A stretch of DNA of 64,000 nt from Bryopsis sp. KO-2023. Taxonomy: Eukaryota > Chlorophyta > Ulvophyceae > Bryopsidales > Bryopsidaceae. Under the pieces are notes generated by a model, which did no database searches, was not told the origin of the DNA, and saw only the letters and a program-made list of their open reading frames with translations. The stretch lies in NCBI GenBank assembly GCA_030272585.1, contig BSYQ01000005.1, positions 1-64,000 of the forward strand. The letters run 5' to 3'. Within the stretch, counting starts at the first letter, position 1. Each line of letters opens with the position of its first letter. The translations under genes were made by a program, and so were the position numbers. This document shows positions 43,041 to 55,400 of the stretch, piece by piece.

Positions 43041-43385
43041 TGGGGTTAATAAAACGTCAAGGGACATTTTTTTCAAAAGACGTCAAAAAAGTCAAAAGTC
43101 GTCATTTTCAGGCGTTCACAGACGCCATTAATCATATACGTCATTTTTAATGGTAGACGTCAAATGTCATTACGTGTAATATATTACGTAATTTTTATTT
43201 TTCGCAGACTTGTAGATCTTCAAATTTAATTGCGTTTAGAGGGATTAGATTTTTCAAATTCTTTCTAGTTTGAGAGATACACTGCAATCTTTACTTAGAG
43301 ATGTTATTATGACCCAATCGAAGTGAGGCTTTATAGTACAGATATGGGATTGTAGTACAGATCTGTCCACCAGTTTAGGATATAG
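43041..43385. other. Unassigned AT-rich spacer
   Basis: Contains repeated GACGTCA/GTCAAAA motifs (ACGTC words) but no gene or RNA that I can support. Confidence 0.4.
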
Positions 43386-43707
43386 TGTAAGGACACGGGG
43401 TGTTATAAAGACAAAAGGAACTTTTACAAGAACACCGAGTCCACCACCACACTACTCTTGTAGTGCGGACCGGTCAAAGACAGTTACGGTTGCGGCGGAG
43501 GTTCGAATCCTCCCCCGGAACCACTTCTCACTCATTCACACAATGTCACATAATTGTCCCTTACTCCGGTCAGTCACCCAACTAACCGTCAACAACCAAC
43601 ACTCAACCGAGTGGTTCGGACAGAAAAAGTAAGACTCGTGATCCGGAGATCACGAGTTCGAGTCCCACTTAACCCACACTTCCACTTCCACTAAGAAAAC
43701 TGTCACA
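43386..43707 (-). repeat. Solo LTR related to element C
   Basis: 322 bp, from TGTAAGGACACGG to AAACTGTCACA, ends shared with element C LTRs, and flanked by TATAG/TATAA, a near-perfect 5-bp duplication. Element interior and second LTR are absent, as expected after LTR-LTR recombination. It also carries a T-arm stem-loop: GGAGG TTCGAAT CCTCC (43497-43513), inside a partly paired GGTT/AACC outer stem. A 9-bp hairpin CTCGTGATC/GATCACGAG (43635-43656) runs straight into TTCGAGTCC. The body is diverged from C, so it is another family of the same lineage. Confidence 0.85.
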
Positions 43708-44650
43708 TATAAGGTGAACACTCGGTTGTCTGTTTGTCTTTTGTAACCTTCTCGTTTTCCCCAATATAACAGAGATTAATAGAATTATCAGAATAAACGA
43801 GATACGGTTTGATGGGTTCCTTAGTTGGGATTTAGGTTGCACGAATCAGTTGGAATGTTCCAAAAACCTTGAATGAATTTTATGTCGGTCAATCCGCGGG
43901 ACGCTGCGGGTGGTTATACGCGTCAGTTGTACTTTCAAAAGTTCTAGAAACTGACTCAAGGAACTGCTTCATGTGAAAGGTTGCTTAGAAGAGGCTTCTG
44001 GCGAGAAAGGGCGAGTCAAAGCACCTATAAAAAGAACTACTAGACAGTTGAAACTTCTAGTTCGAAACAATTGTGAAGCCTATTTCATGCAAACACCGAC
44101 TCCGAACCTTGTTTTTTCGACTCGTATGTTCCGCGCACTCCGCGCCGAACGTTGTTATCCCTGTCGCAAGTAGTGATACCCCGGAACCTTTGGAGCTTCA
44201 TCGACGGAACGAGCGCCTTTAAAACTTTAGCGTAAATACCCTAATGCAAGCGATATAAAGACAGAGATACGGCGAGTGTAACAGTCTGCAGGCTAACCTG
44301 CAGGCTGTGACAGTGTAGCACGACAGGCAGGCCGGATGTGACTAGTTAGGGTATGGTAGTCAGATTGGCTGCCAGAGTCTGCAATACAACAGGCTGGTCG
44401 TTAGACAGCAGCAGCGGTAGACAGCACAGCACGGAAGACTGCGAAGTGAGAACTCGCAGTGAACTGCCAGGCTGTCTGCATTACTCTTTGCTGACGAGTC
44501 TGCACAGCACCAGGTTGCAGACTAATAAAAGAGGAACGAGGAAATGTAAAGTGTCTCTTGGAGTTTGATGTAAGAACCGTGTTTGAAACCGTCTCTCTCT
44601 CGTCCCATTCGCAGTGGCGAATCTCCTATGCGCACTACCACGGACTGACA
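43708..44650. other. Unassigned region, possible further LTR remnant
   Basis: No gene is supported. A segment from about 44277 (TGTAACAGTCTGCAGG) to about 44660 is rich in CTGCAG/CAGGC, has an AATAAAAGAGG TATA-like or polyA-like motif near 44523, and looks LTR-like, but I see no partner or clear ends. Confidence 0.35.
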
Positions 44651-44659
44651 GCCAGACCT

Positions 44660-44880
44660 GGGCGCCGACCCGTTGGACCGGACCGGACCGGCAACCACTT
44701 TCTGGACCGGATTTGACCTTTCTTAGACAGGTCAAATCCGGTCTGGAAAGGTCAAATCCGGTCCAAGAAAGGTCAAATCCGGTCTAGTAAAGGCCACCTT
44801 TTCTAGACCGGATTTGACCTTTCTAGACCGGATTTGACCTTTCCAGACAGGTTGTCGCCTGTCTAGTACGATCATACTCG
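44660..44880. repeat. Array of GTCAAATCCGG motifs in both orientations
   Basis: About eight copies of a roughly 20-bp unit (GACCGGATTTGACCTTTC or its complement) lie head-to-head and tail-to-tail, with ACCGGACCGG runs at the left edge. Similar GGACCGGACAGG words recur at 45795-45925 beyond the palindrome. Confidence 0.8.
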
Positions 44881-44938
44881 TGTGACCTGTTTTAGACCGG
44901 TGTGACCCTGTTTTAGACCGGTGTGACGCCCAATGTGA

Positions 44939-45639
44939 CCTGTTTTAGACCGACTCCAAGTCGGTCTGGACAGGTGGGCCGCCTGTCCAGACCGACCTGG
45001 AGCCTGTCTAGAACAGGTCGCACAATTAAGCACTTTTAACGTGTTAATCGACTGAGAACTGATTCAATTAATTAAAGAACGAAGTATTATTTATTATTTG
45101 CATTTTTAATGCATGAATGACGTGAGCCAAGCCCACCAGCCACCGACTAGAGGGAGTCGGTCGACTCAAGGAGGATTCGAACCCGGGTTGGCTAAGCCCG
45201 AGTCGAAGACACTATCACTAGTGGACCCCACCACAGGGACGCTCAAAAGGGGGCCGTTACTTTTAAGTACCCGTTTAATTTTCCAAAATTAAACGGGTAC
45301 TTAAAAGTAACGGCCCCCTTTTGAGCGTCCCTGTGGTGGGGTCCACTAGTGATAGTGTCTTCGACTCGGGCTTAGCCAACCCGGGTTCGAATCCTCCTTG
45401 AGTCGACCGACTCCCTCTAGTCGGTGGCTGGTGGGCTTGGCTCACGTCATTCATGCATTAAAAATGCATATAATAAATAATACTTTGTTCTTTAATCCAT
45501 TGAATCAGTTCCCAATCGATTGATACACAATTAGCACGTTAAAAGTGCTTAATTGTGCGACCTGTTCTAGACAGGCTCCAGGTCGGTCTGGACAGGCAGC
45601 CCACCTGTCCAGACCGACCTGGAGCCGGTCTAAAACAGG
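44939..45639. repeat. 700-bp near-perfect palindrome carrying tRNA-like motifs
   Basis: Two arms of about 345 bp are inverted copies around the 2-nt centre CC at 45283-45284. Arm identity is high, with a few indels in the AT-rich part. Each arm contains CACTAGTGATAGTG, GACTCGGGC and a B-box-like GGGTTCGAATCC, with CGACTC/GAGTCG able to pair around it. Outside the arms are GACCGGT-type repeats. It could be a fold-back transposon or two head-to-head tRNA-derived short elements. No target duplication could be fixed. Confidence 0.85.
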
Positions 45640-46078
45640 AGAACAACCCTGTCAAGACAGGGTCGTTCCGGTTTTAGACAGGTCACATCGCCGGTCTAAT
45701 AAAGGCGAAATGTGGGTGTGACCTGTCTAAAAACGGAAAATCTGTCAGAAAACCGGTCCAGATTTCTGCAGATTTCCGAGGTTGACTGGACCGGAGTGGA
45801 CAGGACCGGACAGGTCACAACCTGTCCGGTCTTGCAAGGACCGGCGTTTTTTCGCTGGACCGGACAGGACCGGACAGGTCAGCCGGTCCATGGACAGGTT
45901 GGACCGGACCGGACCGGTTTTTCGCTGCCGGTCCGGTCGGGCCCAGGTCTGCTGACAGCAACAACTGCAAACGCAGAATGCAGGACGCAGCCTGCAGGCC
46001 TTTGGGTTTTGCAGTCAAGCTGCAGTCGTTTCAGCGAACACACGACGATGAACATTGGGGTACAGATAAGGTGCAAGC
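45640..46078. other. Right flank of the palindrome, GGACCGG-rich
   Basis: Short CAGGACCGGACAGG repeats to about 45930, then unique sequence. No gene is supported. Confidence 0.45.
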
Positions 46079-46300
46079 CATCATGCAGACACGGAGGATC
46101 CCGGTGGAAAGCATACGATTACCGACGAGATTAAAAGGTGCCGGCCATGCGCCAAGTTCAAAATAAAGAAGTTGCTCGCCACATTAGGCGTCATTGCCAC
46201 GCCTACAAAACCAGAATCGCACATCAACGTGGATTTCGTTAGACCAATGAAAGAGGGGAAGAAGATTTATATGCTCACAATTGTTGACCTTTGTGACTAG
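46079..46300 (+). pseudogene. Ty3/gypsy integrase remnant
   Basis: A 73-codon frame ending in TAG. It reads through an HHCC-type zinc finger (H residues at the start, CRPCAKFK as the C-x2-C pair) and the start of the integrase core (SHINVDFVRPMKEGKK then YMLTIVDL). The frame stops where the core should continue. No LTR or other domain is adjacent, so it is an isolated fragment of a different, older element than A or C. Confidence 0.75.
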
Positions 46301-47976
46301 GTTTTATTTATTTATTGGTTTAATAAGATTCAGAGTCTCACGTTCTATTTTGAGGCTGGCTCCGACAAATCTAGGTAGATTCTAATTTTTTCATTTGGAT
46401 TTGGTTAAGGGTCTTAACCAGAGCTGGGCAGCAGCCCGTTTGTACCGTTCCGTACCGTTACGCACACGGTCGGTACGGTAACGTGTTTAGTCATTACACG
46501 TACCGACCGGACGTTGGCATCTTTGGAGAAAATTCCACAATCTCGTGTTTTTTTGCTTATGATACATTCGTGTTCTATTTCGGCCCAACTCAAAGCAAAT
46601 ATATGCACCAATTGGGGCGAAACAATTGCGATGGTCAATAAGGACTACGAAATGGGAATTATAGTGTTAGTGGGTGTTGCGAAAAACGAATGTTAAAGTT
46701 ACGATATGATAAATTAACTATGAGATATGTTATGCTTTGATGACTGGCGCGCGGCTGTAACATATATACTCCTCTCTTCTTAGGAAAATAACTTGAGACT
46801 CTCAAGCGTTAAAGGGGAGATATCGTTCTAGATTGTGGATGCACATGAAGGTTTCTTTGTCATCACAACCTTTCGGAGCGATCTAGGACGAAAGGAACCA
46901 AACATGAAATTCCTTAAGATATCAACACGAACTTGGAGCCAGCCTCAATAATTATGAACGCTGACGAGGCGCCTATTCCCCTCATGCATGCCTCTTGGTC
47001 CACTTGACCATTCAAGGGATAACGCCAGATAGAGATTTCGGGGAACTTTTTTAAAATGCAATTTATAGGCACATTAGCATGCACCGTCCGACACATGAAG
47101 GCAAACAATAAACTTCACGAATGAGTAGGAACATCAAACATACGTTTTTTCTGCTGGCATGTATCCAATGACCTTTATCTCGGGAACGAGCTAAAACGAT
47201 GCATTTTGGCGAAGGATCTTGGAAAACTATTGATTGCTCCTCCGACATCGAAAGGTCCGTTCATTCCTTACAATAAAAATAGGAGACGATTCAACATAAT
47301 GTGTCGGAGTTTATTCCTAGGATGTCGAAAATAAAGTGTTCGTTTGTTGTTGTTTTCTTCTTCGATTGGATTTACTCTTTGCGGATACGGACGTAGTTGA
47401 GAGAGTTTTCAGAGTTAAGACAATGGAGAGAGCTCCACACATGAAAGAAAGAAAAGAACGAGGATAAGAGCAAGGGGACGATCAAAGGAAAGACTTGTGG
47501 GAGCTTGTTTGAGTTAGACCAACCCTTTGAAGGTAAGGTTTCCCCAAACTATTTGTAGAGGAAAAACGCCATATTGCCGCCTTCAAAATTTTACCCCAAA
47601 TAATTTTTGATCAATAACACGTCATCTCACCGATGGAGTCAATCCACAATGATTGAGTTCTTGTAAAACGTCACCAAGCCTTGTTTCGACTACATTCGTG
47701 GGATACTCAAGAGGCTAAATCAACGTGTTGTGTTGCTTTTAGATGCTTGTGCAGTATACGAAGGGCTTAGGTATTGTGATTGTGAAAATCCCTGAGATGT
47801 TATGGCCACTGTGACACGAGAATTGCACGGATCGCTTACAACCATTAGATTTAACGGTGAATGTGATATTTAAAAGGTCCCTTTGATCTCAATTTCTATT
47901 TGGGTTTATTAAGGAATTTAATAGGAAGCGAGAGGTTCATTCACCATCATTTAAGTGAGCACGACAACGAGATGCC
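46301..47976. other. Unassigned intergenic DNA
   Basis: No coding region or known repeat is supported. A 16-bp inverted pair (TTGAGGCTGGCTCC near 46350 and GGAGCCAGCCTCAA near 46935) brackets about 0.6 kb and might be the ends of an old element. A GTACCG-rich patch lies at 46440-46515. Confidence 0.4.
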
Positions 47977-47979
47977 TTA

Positions 47980-48228
47980 GAGCATCCCCACCGCGAAACT
48001 CATCCTCATCTCACCTCGCACACGTACGAGCGACTCGCGACTATCGTTATGAAGTTACGTGATTTTCGAGCTGAGATAACACACCTCATTTCGGGAGATA
48101 AAAATGAGGTCGGCCTTACTATCCCAACTCGAAATCACGTAAATTCGTTACGAATTTGTAACGATAGTCGCGAGTCGCTCGCACGTGCGCGAGTTGAGAT
48201 GAGGATGAGTTCCACAGTGGGGATGCTC
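47980..48228. mobile_element. PIF/Harbinger-type MITE
   Basis: 249 bp with long inverted repeats starting GAGCATCCCCAC and ending GTGGGGATGCTC, flanked on both sides by TTA (47977-47979 and 48229-48231). The inverted repeats extend about 75-100 bp with scattered mismatches (for example GCGACTCGCGACTATCGTTA against its complement). TTA duplication and the GAGCATC end are hallmarks of Tourist/Harbinger MITEs. No transposase is encoded. Confidence 0.88.
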
Positions 48229-48231
48229 TTA

Positions 48232-50511
48232 GGAGCGTAGCGTGAGATTCGAGCTACTTGAGAGGCAATTAGAAATTGGATTAGTGACAACGTGAAAGTG
48301 AAAGTGAAAGTGATGGAAGAGTTGGATTGGCGAATAGGTTCTTTTTTTAAAGTGATGTTTTAGTTTAAGGCTGAAACTTTCAACATCTAGGCTAAGAGGC
48401 GACGACAACATCTTTTCAACTCAAAGAGCCCAACACCCAACGTTGAAGAAACAACTTCACGAACGGTGCAAACCAAAGAAAAGAGTCAAAAGACAAAAAG
48501 GCATTGTGAACATTTCTCGGTACACATGGCAGTGAGCACTGACAGAACGTGATTGTTGTTATCTTTCTATGGCGGAATCTACACCCTCGACGAACGACAA
48601 GGCTCAAGGGTTGGCTTTGTTTGTTCAAGCGCATCTTACTTTTGTCTGGCCAAGATCCGACCGAGAAAAGGCAAAACAAAGAGGATATAGTAACACTAAA
48701 AAATTGGAATAAAAGTACATTCTCCCTTGACGTTTTTCCAATCGTAATTAACCGGCATGCAAAAAAACGAAATTGTAGTATGAGAATATCACCACGTATT
48801 AGATTGAGTTCGTGCTTGTACCTAACACTTCCTACGGACTCAAATATCATCTCTCATCATATTCATATTTTCTCAACCGGCTCCGTTTGCCTGTTGTGAA
48901 GCACTTTAAACTTATTAAGTCTTATGACCCCGACTTGGACAATGAGAAACATCCTATTATCTTTATATTTTCATTCAGAGTGTTTAGGACTCTCCCTATT
49001 TGGCTCTTTATTTGGCAAGGGAAGCCCACAACTCCCAAGACAAGATATCTTAGAGCTCCTTCAAGCATTTGCTCTTTCCCAATATTGCATGAAGACTAGG
49101 AGCCCAATATAACACTCCACGACCCCCTCTAACAATGCTTCCGCCTATTGCTAGCGGAGGTAGCTAATAATATTTTTACTACTATTATTTGGTTTGATAT
49201 TGAAAGTATATAGGGGGTATATTCTACTTATTAAAAACTTTGTTTGGCCTTCCTCCCCATATGTACTCCCAACCATGATTTCTTACCTTTCCATTCATTC
49301 TTTTTCCAACTATTGTTTTCCAAATGGCCAATGATAGTCAATCAACCTTCAATCAACCTGGAAGAAAAAGACAAGTAAACAACTGAGGCAAGGCAACATA
49401 ATTACAGTCCACTCCCGTGATAACAGACCCCGTTTTTACAAAATTCGCATCGTCATGTTGGGATGCTCGAGCACGGGTTGCCAATTTTTTTGGGGGGGGG
49501 TCTGGAAAATACAAAAGATCTGCAAAATCATGTCTTTGATGCTCTCAGCACGTCTCAAGTCAATATCGCATAAACTTCGTCTAAGACATTAGATCATCTG
49601 ATAAGATCATAAAAAACCTCGCATCTGTTGCCTATGTTCATTTTTTAAATTTCTTCTGATAGCGAACAAGTGGGGGAATAGCCATGAAATAAATAAAAGG
49701 GAAATAAACAAAACCTGATGATACTCAAACCGCTTCAAAGGTCCTTTTATCGGGAACGGAAAGTATTATGTCTTTGCTCCATTGGTGGTTCTACACCAAT
49801 AATAATTGTCCTTATATCTATAAAATTTTCAATGAGATTGAAAGCCCTACTCAAGCTCTCTCTTTCTCTTTCTTAATTCTTGTTGGGGCTCAGGATAGAT
49901 TTTTTATTAATCCTTTCTTTTTTTTTTGCTCCTCTGAAACGAAACCCCAAGCAAAAAATAAAAATAAAAGAGAGTAGCATCACTCCTCTCACCGAATTGG
50001 CACGCTGCAAATCTTCTGACAGAGCACCGACAGGTCCCCCCTTTTTTGCCCCAATTCAAAAAGAAAAAGAAAAATCAGACACTATTAATGATACCATTAA
50101 CGAGAATCATCAAAGCGAAGACCTCAAGGTGTTGCACTCTGAAAAACGTTTTGCACAGAAAAGAAAAAGATACAAAACAGGTCCTATACAATGACAGTCG
50201 CTCTTGTCACTTGAATGTGGAACGTAAAAGCGAAAAATCTGTCTCCCAAAAAAGAATGATGTGTTTACAGTACATGATTGTTTTCTGGAGAGATGCCTCT
50301 TGAACAAACATTTTTTTTCTCCAAATTAACATACAATCCAGGAAATGACGGATATTCCTAAAAACATATAATCTAGCAATTACTTTCCACCCTGCACCAT
50401 TCATATTTTGCTTTCGACTGCTGGTACACAATACAGTCATCGAAAGCTGCTCAAAATATCGCCATTCGTACAAAAAAGATCATACCACCGTGCACCTGAA
50501 CCAACCCTCCA
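48232..50511. other. Unassigned intergenic DNA
   Basis: AT-rich sequence with many short open frames but no recognised domain or consistent splice pattern. It marks the passage from repeat-rich subtelomere to gene space. The 3' UTR of the F-box/LRR gene probably lies at its right end. Confidence 0.4.
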
Positions 50512-52221
50512 TTATCGAGACTGTATTTTACACTCAGGGGGCAAGTGTTTGGACAGAAATGCTCGAGTTTCTTGGCCAACTGTGTGCTGAGGTAACACCA
50601 ATTGACACAAGCTTGTCAGACTGGAAAGCTCCCTCGCTCCCTTGTCGTTCACTTTCGTTCCTCCCATGTCCAATGTGATCAAATTCTTCAGTTGTAACAA
50701 AGGATCTGTAGCAAGAATAATTTCAATGAGTGCCATTTTTTTCCAAAAATCTACGGAGAAGAAAAGCTTGGGCTGTTCTTTCTTTCTTTCTTTTCCTTTT
50801 TTTTTGTTGGGAGGGGGGGGAGTTTACTCTGTTATTGGAGTATACCAGTTCAACATATGAAATTGAAATTCTTGTTCGCAAGAATAAAATGCAACATTCA
50901 TTGAAGGATCATGGCTGGGAGCTGACCATGGAATCTTCTTACCTATGCCTTTTCCTGTGATTCTGCTTCCCCTAAGGTTCAGAACTTTGAGCTTTGATAT
51001 ATGCTCACCAATGCTCTTGACACCAACATCCCCTACTCTTGATGATGCCAGCCCTAAATTTGTCAAATTTGTCAGAGTTGATAACTCGCATATGCTTTGG
51101 TCTCCAGTGTCAGTCCTGGGAACACAACAAAAGCATTTTTAACAGTTCAGAGCTAAGAAGTGCCACACAACAGAGCATTTTCCACAGCCCCTTTCCTTTC
51201 AATTCTACTTGCCAGAATATCCCCCAAAATTGCTGGTCACTATTTGATGATTGCCCAATGATAGGGCACATAATGTAAATGTCTATGCGCATTTGAATTG
51301 TTTTCTTTCCAAGCCAACACCTTCAGGTCTAATTTTCGTTCAACACCACCACACAAAACTGAATTTTGTAGGATCTGGCTCAATGGATCGTGGTGTTAGT
51401 CACCTATTAAGCTGGAGCGTCGTCAGGTTGGCAAGTGTAGCTAAGTGATGTGCTTGTTTTTTTGGCAGTTTTGCGAGTCTCAATGTCGTCACATTCACAT
51501 AGACGGTGTTCAATTTATGAGCAACGTACGACACAGGGAACTCAATCTTCCCTTTCACTGATATCTGATCACAAGCAAGAAAGAAGAAAACACCATCTCA
51601 TCAAAAGCATCCCTGGCTCATTGAATACAAACGAAAAACAGGGAAGCCCATAATGATCAAGGCCATATAGAGCTTTCATCTCAGAAAAGCACTTTAAAAA
51701 AGAACCCTGCACATCTGGAAAAAGAACCAGGGATACATTCGCAGATATACTCATGCAATATGTTTGCATTTGTACTGACCTTTGTGACTAATGCACCCGT
51801 GACCAGCCGCCAATGTTTGTTGATTGGGTGCAAACATGTTCTGACTTCATGCAACTTATATTTCAAAATACCAATAATCTGGATGATCAAATCTGAAGGG
51901 AGTTGACCCCAGGTGTCAAGCTCCGCACCGCCCAGTATAGTCTTAATGTACACAAAAAAATATGTCACCCTCTCTTTCAAAATTGATTTGAATCTTTTCA
52001 AGTTTCACCCAGCAACAAAAAGGCTCGGTTTGTTCAGCAGTTGTGTAGGTTGTGAAGAGAGATTTAGAAAAGAGCGCCCTGTTGGACACAGACTCAGGCC
52101 TATATCAACAGAACGTCTCTTCTCTCCAGCTACCCTAACAAAACACTGGCGGCTCTGAATAGAGTCTGCACATCACTTGGAAACAGAATGTCACCTTGCT
52201 TTTGTTTTTCCGACTTCTCAT
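50512..52221 (-). CDS. F-box/LRR protein
   Basis: Five minus-strand exons join with matching phases: 52221-52195, 51941-51780, 51564-51404, 51115-50943 and 50750-50512, giving 253 residues. Donors are GTGACA, GTCAGT, GTGACT and GTAAGA; all acceptors are AG. Exon 2 holds an F-box-like motif (LDTWGQLPSDLIIQIIGIL, HWRLV). Exons 3-5 hold LRRs (LAKL, LATLANLTTLQLN, LSTLTNLTNLGL, KLKVLNLRGSRI, LKNLITLDMGGTKVNDKG). Such proteins act as substrate receptors of SCF ubiquitin ligases through Skp1. It is short compared with many family members and has about five LRRs. It is divergent from NAR1, 264 bp away. The exon 1 start is the only suitable ATG I see. Confidence 0.82.
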
Positions 52222-52485
52222 AGTTCGCGCGCGTGCGGCAAAGAAGACGACGTACCCCGCAGTCTTTCTTCTTATCGTTTGCAGTCTTTCTTCTTATCGT
52301 TTATGGAAAGTGGGTCCGAATGTCAAGCGAAGCAAGTGAAGCTGTCGAGTAGCGACGCCAAGCCCATGTCGCACGCGGATAGAGTGCGCACTCAATCTTG
52401 AACAATCAAGATTATCTTCTCATTCCTTTTTTAAAGTCTTTTCCCAGCACCTCCAGTTGTTGACGATCTGTGCGAAAGGGGAAGG
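52222..52485. promoter_or_regulatory. Shared promoter region of F-box/LRR and NAR1
   Basis: 264 bp between the two start codons, transcribed in opposite directions. It contains a perfect tandem duplication of 22 bp (GCAGTCTTTCTTCTTATCGT plus TT) at 52259-52302. No TATA box is obvious in either direction. Confidence 0.6.
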
Positions 52486-55400
52486 ATGGGCGATTTTTCT
52501 GGAGTCGTAAAACTAGCCAATATCAGTGACTTCATTGCCCCCTCTCAAGCTTGCGTTGTGAACCTGGATGGAACGAAAAAAGCTTCGGACACTGACGGAC
52601 AGGTGTGAAAATTCTTGGCTTTTGACAGGGTGTCCCACTTTGAGTGATTCGGAATAAGGCAGTGCATTCTGTCTAAAGGAAAAACTTGATGGTTTATGGA
52701 GGTTGTGCATGTTTTGAATCCAAGAATGAGTCTCATTTAATGCATTGGAGTGAACGATATTTGTTTGCTTATCAGCAGCCGCCATCAGCTTCCTTAGAAG
52801 TCCAACAGCATGTCAGAAAAAAGGGGGGCAAAAAAATCACTCAGCTAGCCGAAGAACCTGTGAAGGTCACACTTCATGATTGTTTGGCTTGCAGTGGATG
52901 TGTGACTTCAGCCGAAACGGTGCTTTTGGAACACCAAGGTGTGGAAGAGCTACTAAGTAAATTGGCTGATCCAGATGTGATTGTGGCCATATCCGTTTCA
53001 CCTCAAACTCGGGCATCTATAGCAGCTGGTTTTAACATATCCCCTGCCAAGGTGAGCCAAGCAGGGAGGCATTTGAAATCCTGTCTGTGTGGATGTTGAA
53101 TTTTGTTTTCTAATGATGCGATGGACACTTGGGTGATGATGTGGGGTTAGAAAGACTAAAAAACACAGTCGAAGCAAAGCAGATTTATGAAAGGATGTTA
53201 TTTCTATTTTCAGGTGGAAATTATAGTTGTTCTCTCCAAAAATTAATTGGGGAAAATACCTCGGCTTTTCAGAACACGGGCTGTTTTCATGATAATCTTA
53301 GAATTTTGAAAAAAATACCTGTTGTAACCGAAAGATAGAGCCACATTTTGGTGTGGGTTTTTTGCAGGCGCTGAGATTCCTGTCTGGATTTCTTCGATCC
53401 CTGGGTGCTGATTATGTTTTCGATTTGACAACGGCCAGGGATTTTTCCTTGGTGCAATCTGGTAGAGAGTTTGTAGAGAGATACAAGAAGAATAAGGTCT
53501 CGAATTCAGTGGAAGAGCGGCGCCGTTCGAATCAAAAGACATCGACCTCGATGGAAAATTGTCATGGCCATTTCCCCATGCTAGCATCGTCATGCCCAGG
53601 TGGACCTCTCATGATTTGATTTCTTTCCCTGATGCTCACTTAGAGGGCCAATTTCTGAAAGCATCTCAGCCTACACCTAAAACAGTAACTTCAACTAATC
53701 TAGCTGTGTGTTTCAGGATGGATATGCTATGCTGAAAAAACCCATGGAGACTATATTCTGCCGTACATCAGTGGAACCAGGAGTCCCCAAGCTACGATGG
53801 GGGCTCTTCTGAAGCAACATTTTTTCAGGGACGTGAAGGACATCCCAGCTGAGCGAATTTATCATTGCACTCTGATGCCGTGTTACGACAAGAAACTCGA
53901 GGCTTCCCGACCAGAATTCAACTTTCCTGAATCTGATACCCCTGAGGTGAATGATGTTGTGTTTGTCATGAAACCTTGCCACGTATTTACTATTTGTTTT
54001 GAATTCATTTTCAAAAATTTTCCAAAAAACGTAGCTGTAGCTGTTTGCACTGTCATTCTTGATTGTTTTCTTCCTGAAAGTGTTTCATTTGGCTTGAACA
54101 ATGCATGTGAACATTCCATCTGGCAAAGACTCTCATTGATTTCAAAGTAAATCAGTTGCTTCCTACATCAGACTCAGTTGTATTTGAACAGTGCCCAGGT
54201 GGATTCATCATTGACGTCCATTGAGATATTCGAGTTGATTTCCAAAGAGGGTTTTGATTTTGCAAACTCGGTCGAGGCCCATGTGGATTGCCTGGATGGG
54301 AAGCAAGATGAGTGCTCCATTCTCTATGGCTTCCCTGGGGGCTCTGGAGGCTCCGCCGAGTTCATTTACAGATATGCAGCCAAGGAGCTCTTTGGAGTTG
54401 AGGTTCCGCAAGGCCCTCTACCTGTCGTAACTCTCAGAAATGCAGACTTCAAGGTGCAAATAACCACCATGAGGGAGCAACCTTGCAAAACCCTTTTTTC
54501 TCTCCGTGGAATTATATTGTCCCCCATCTGAGACCTGAAACTTCGTTGTTCTCCCTGGCACGAGTCCTATTTTGATTTTTCTTTGAAATCCTGATGTTTC
54601 TATTTTGAAGGAAAAAATTACTAGACTTGTGGGTCACTGGCCAAATGTTCTGCTACTATTCAGAATATATTGGTATTCTTACCTTTTGTTCCTGGTCGGC
54701 TATTTTTTGGCTGGGATTTTGATATTAGTTTCACAGCATCTAACAGCTTTTCTTGGACACTTCGCCTTGACGTAAAATATCATATTTATTGAAGGGAATA
54801 TAGGATGTTGTTTCTTGTTTCTTTAGGATGTGATAGACTCTTTGTTCCATGAGCATTTATTTACAACCCATTTTGTTTATTTCATTGGGCCCAGAAATAT
54901 TGTTTTGCCTATCTACTGACACGAAGTGCTGGGCCAATAGTTTATTGTGTGTCTATGTTTTTCTCAAGGAAATCGCACTGGAGGTGGATGGAAGTGAAGG
55001 TTTGAGGTTTGCTCTGGCGTATGGCTTTCGCAACATTCAGACTTTGGTTAGGAAAGTGAAACGAGGAATTTCCCAATACCACTACGTTGAAGTGATGGCG
55101 TGTCCTTCGGGCTGCTTGAATGGGGGGGGCCAGGGAAAGCCAAGAAAGCAACAGAGCGCCCTTGATCTCCTGAAATCGGTTGAGGAAGCTTACTCACATC
55201 AGGTAGACTACATTTTCTGAAAGACGGAAAACTAATAGCTAGTACAGACATGGAGCTCTACATGCAGTGGAAATTTTCTGTCTGAAAATATTTGTCAGGA
55301 TCAACTTGGTAATATTTCATAGACGCTCGGAGTGAAAGTGACTGTGATGTGGTGAGTTTTGTGGGTTCATTGCAGGATGTTGTTTACCGGCAACCATCAG

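Noticed and set aside
45325-45410. tRNA gene in the palindrome arms
   Set aside because: The T-arm motif is good, but the acceptor and anticodon stems do not form a cloverleaf; treated as a tRNA-like repeat.
48416-48850. 144-codon reverse-strand frame
   Set aside because: No recognised domain, composition like the surrounding non-coding DNA.
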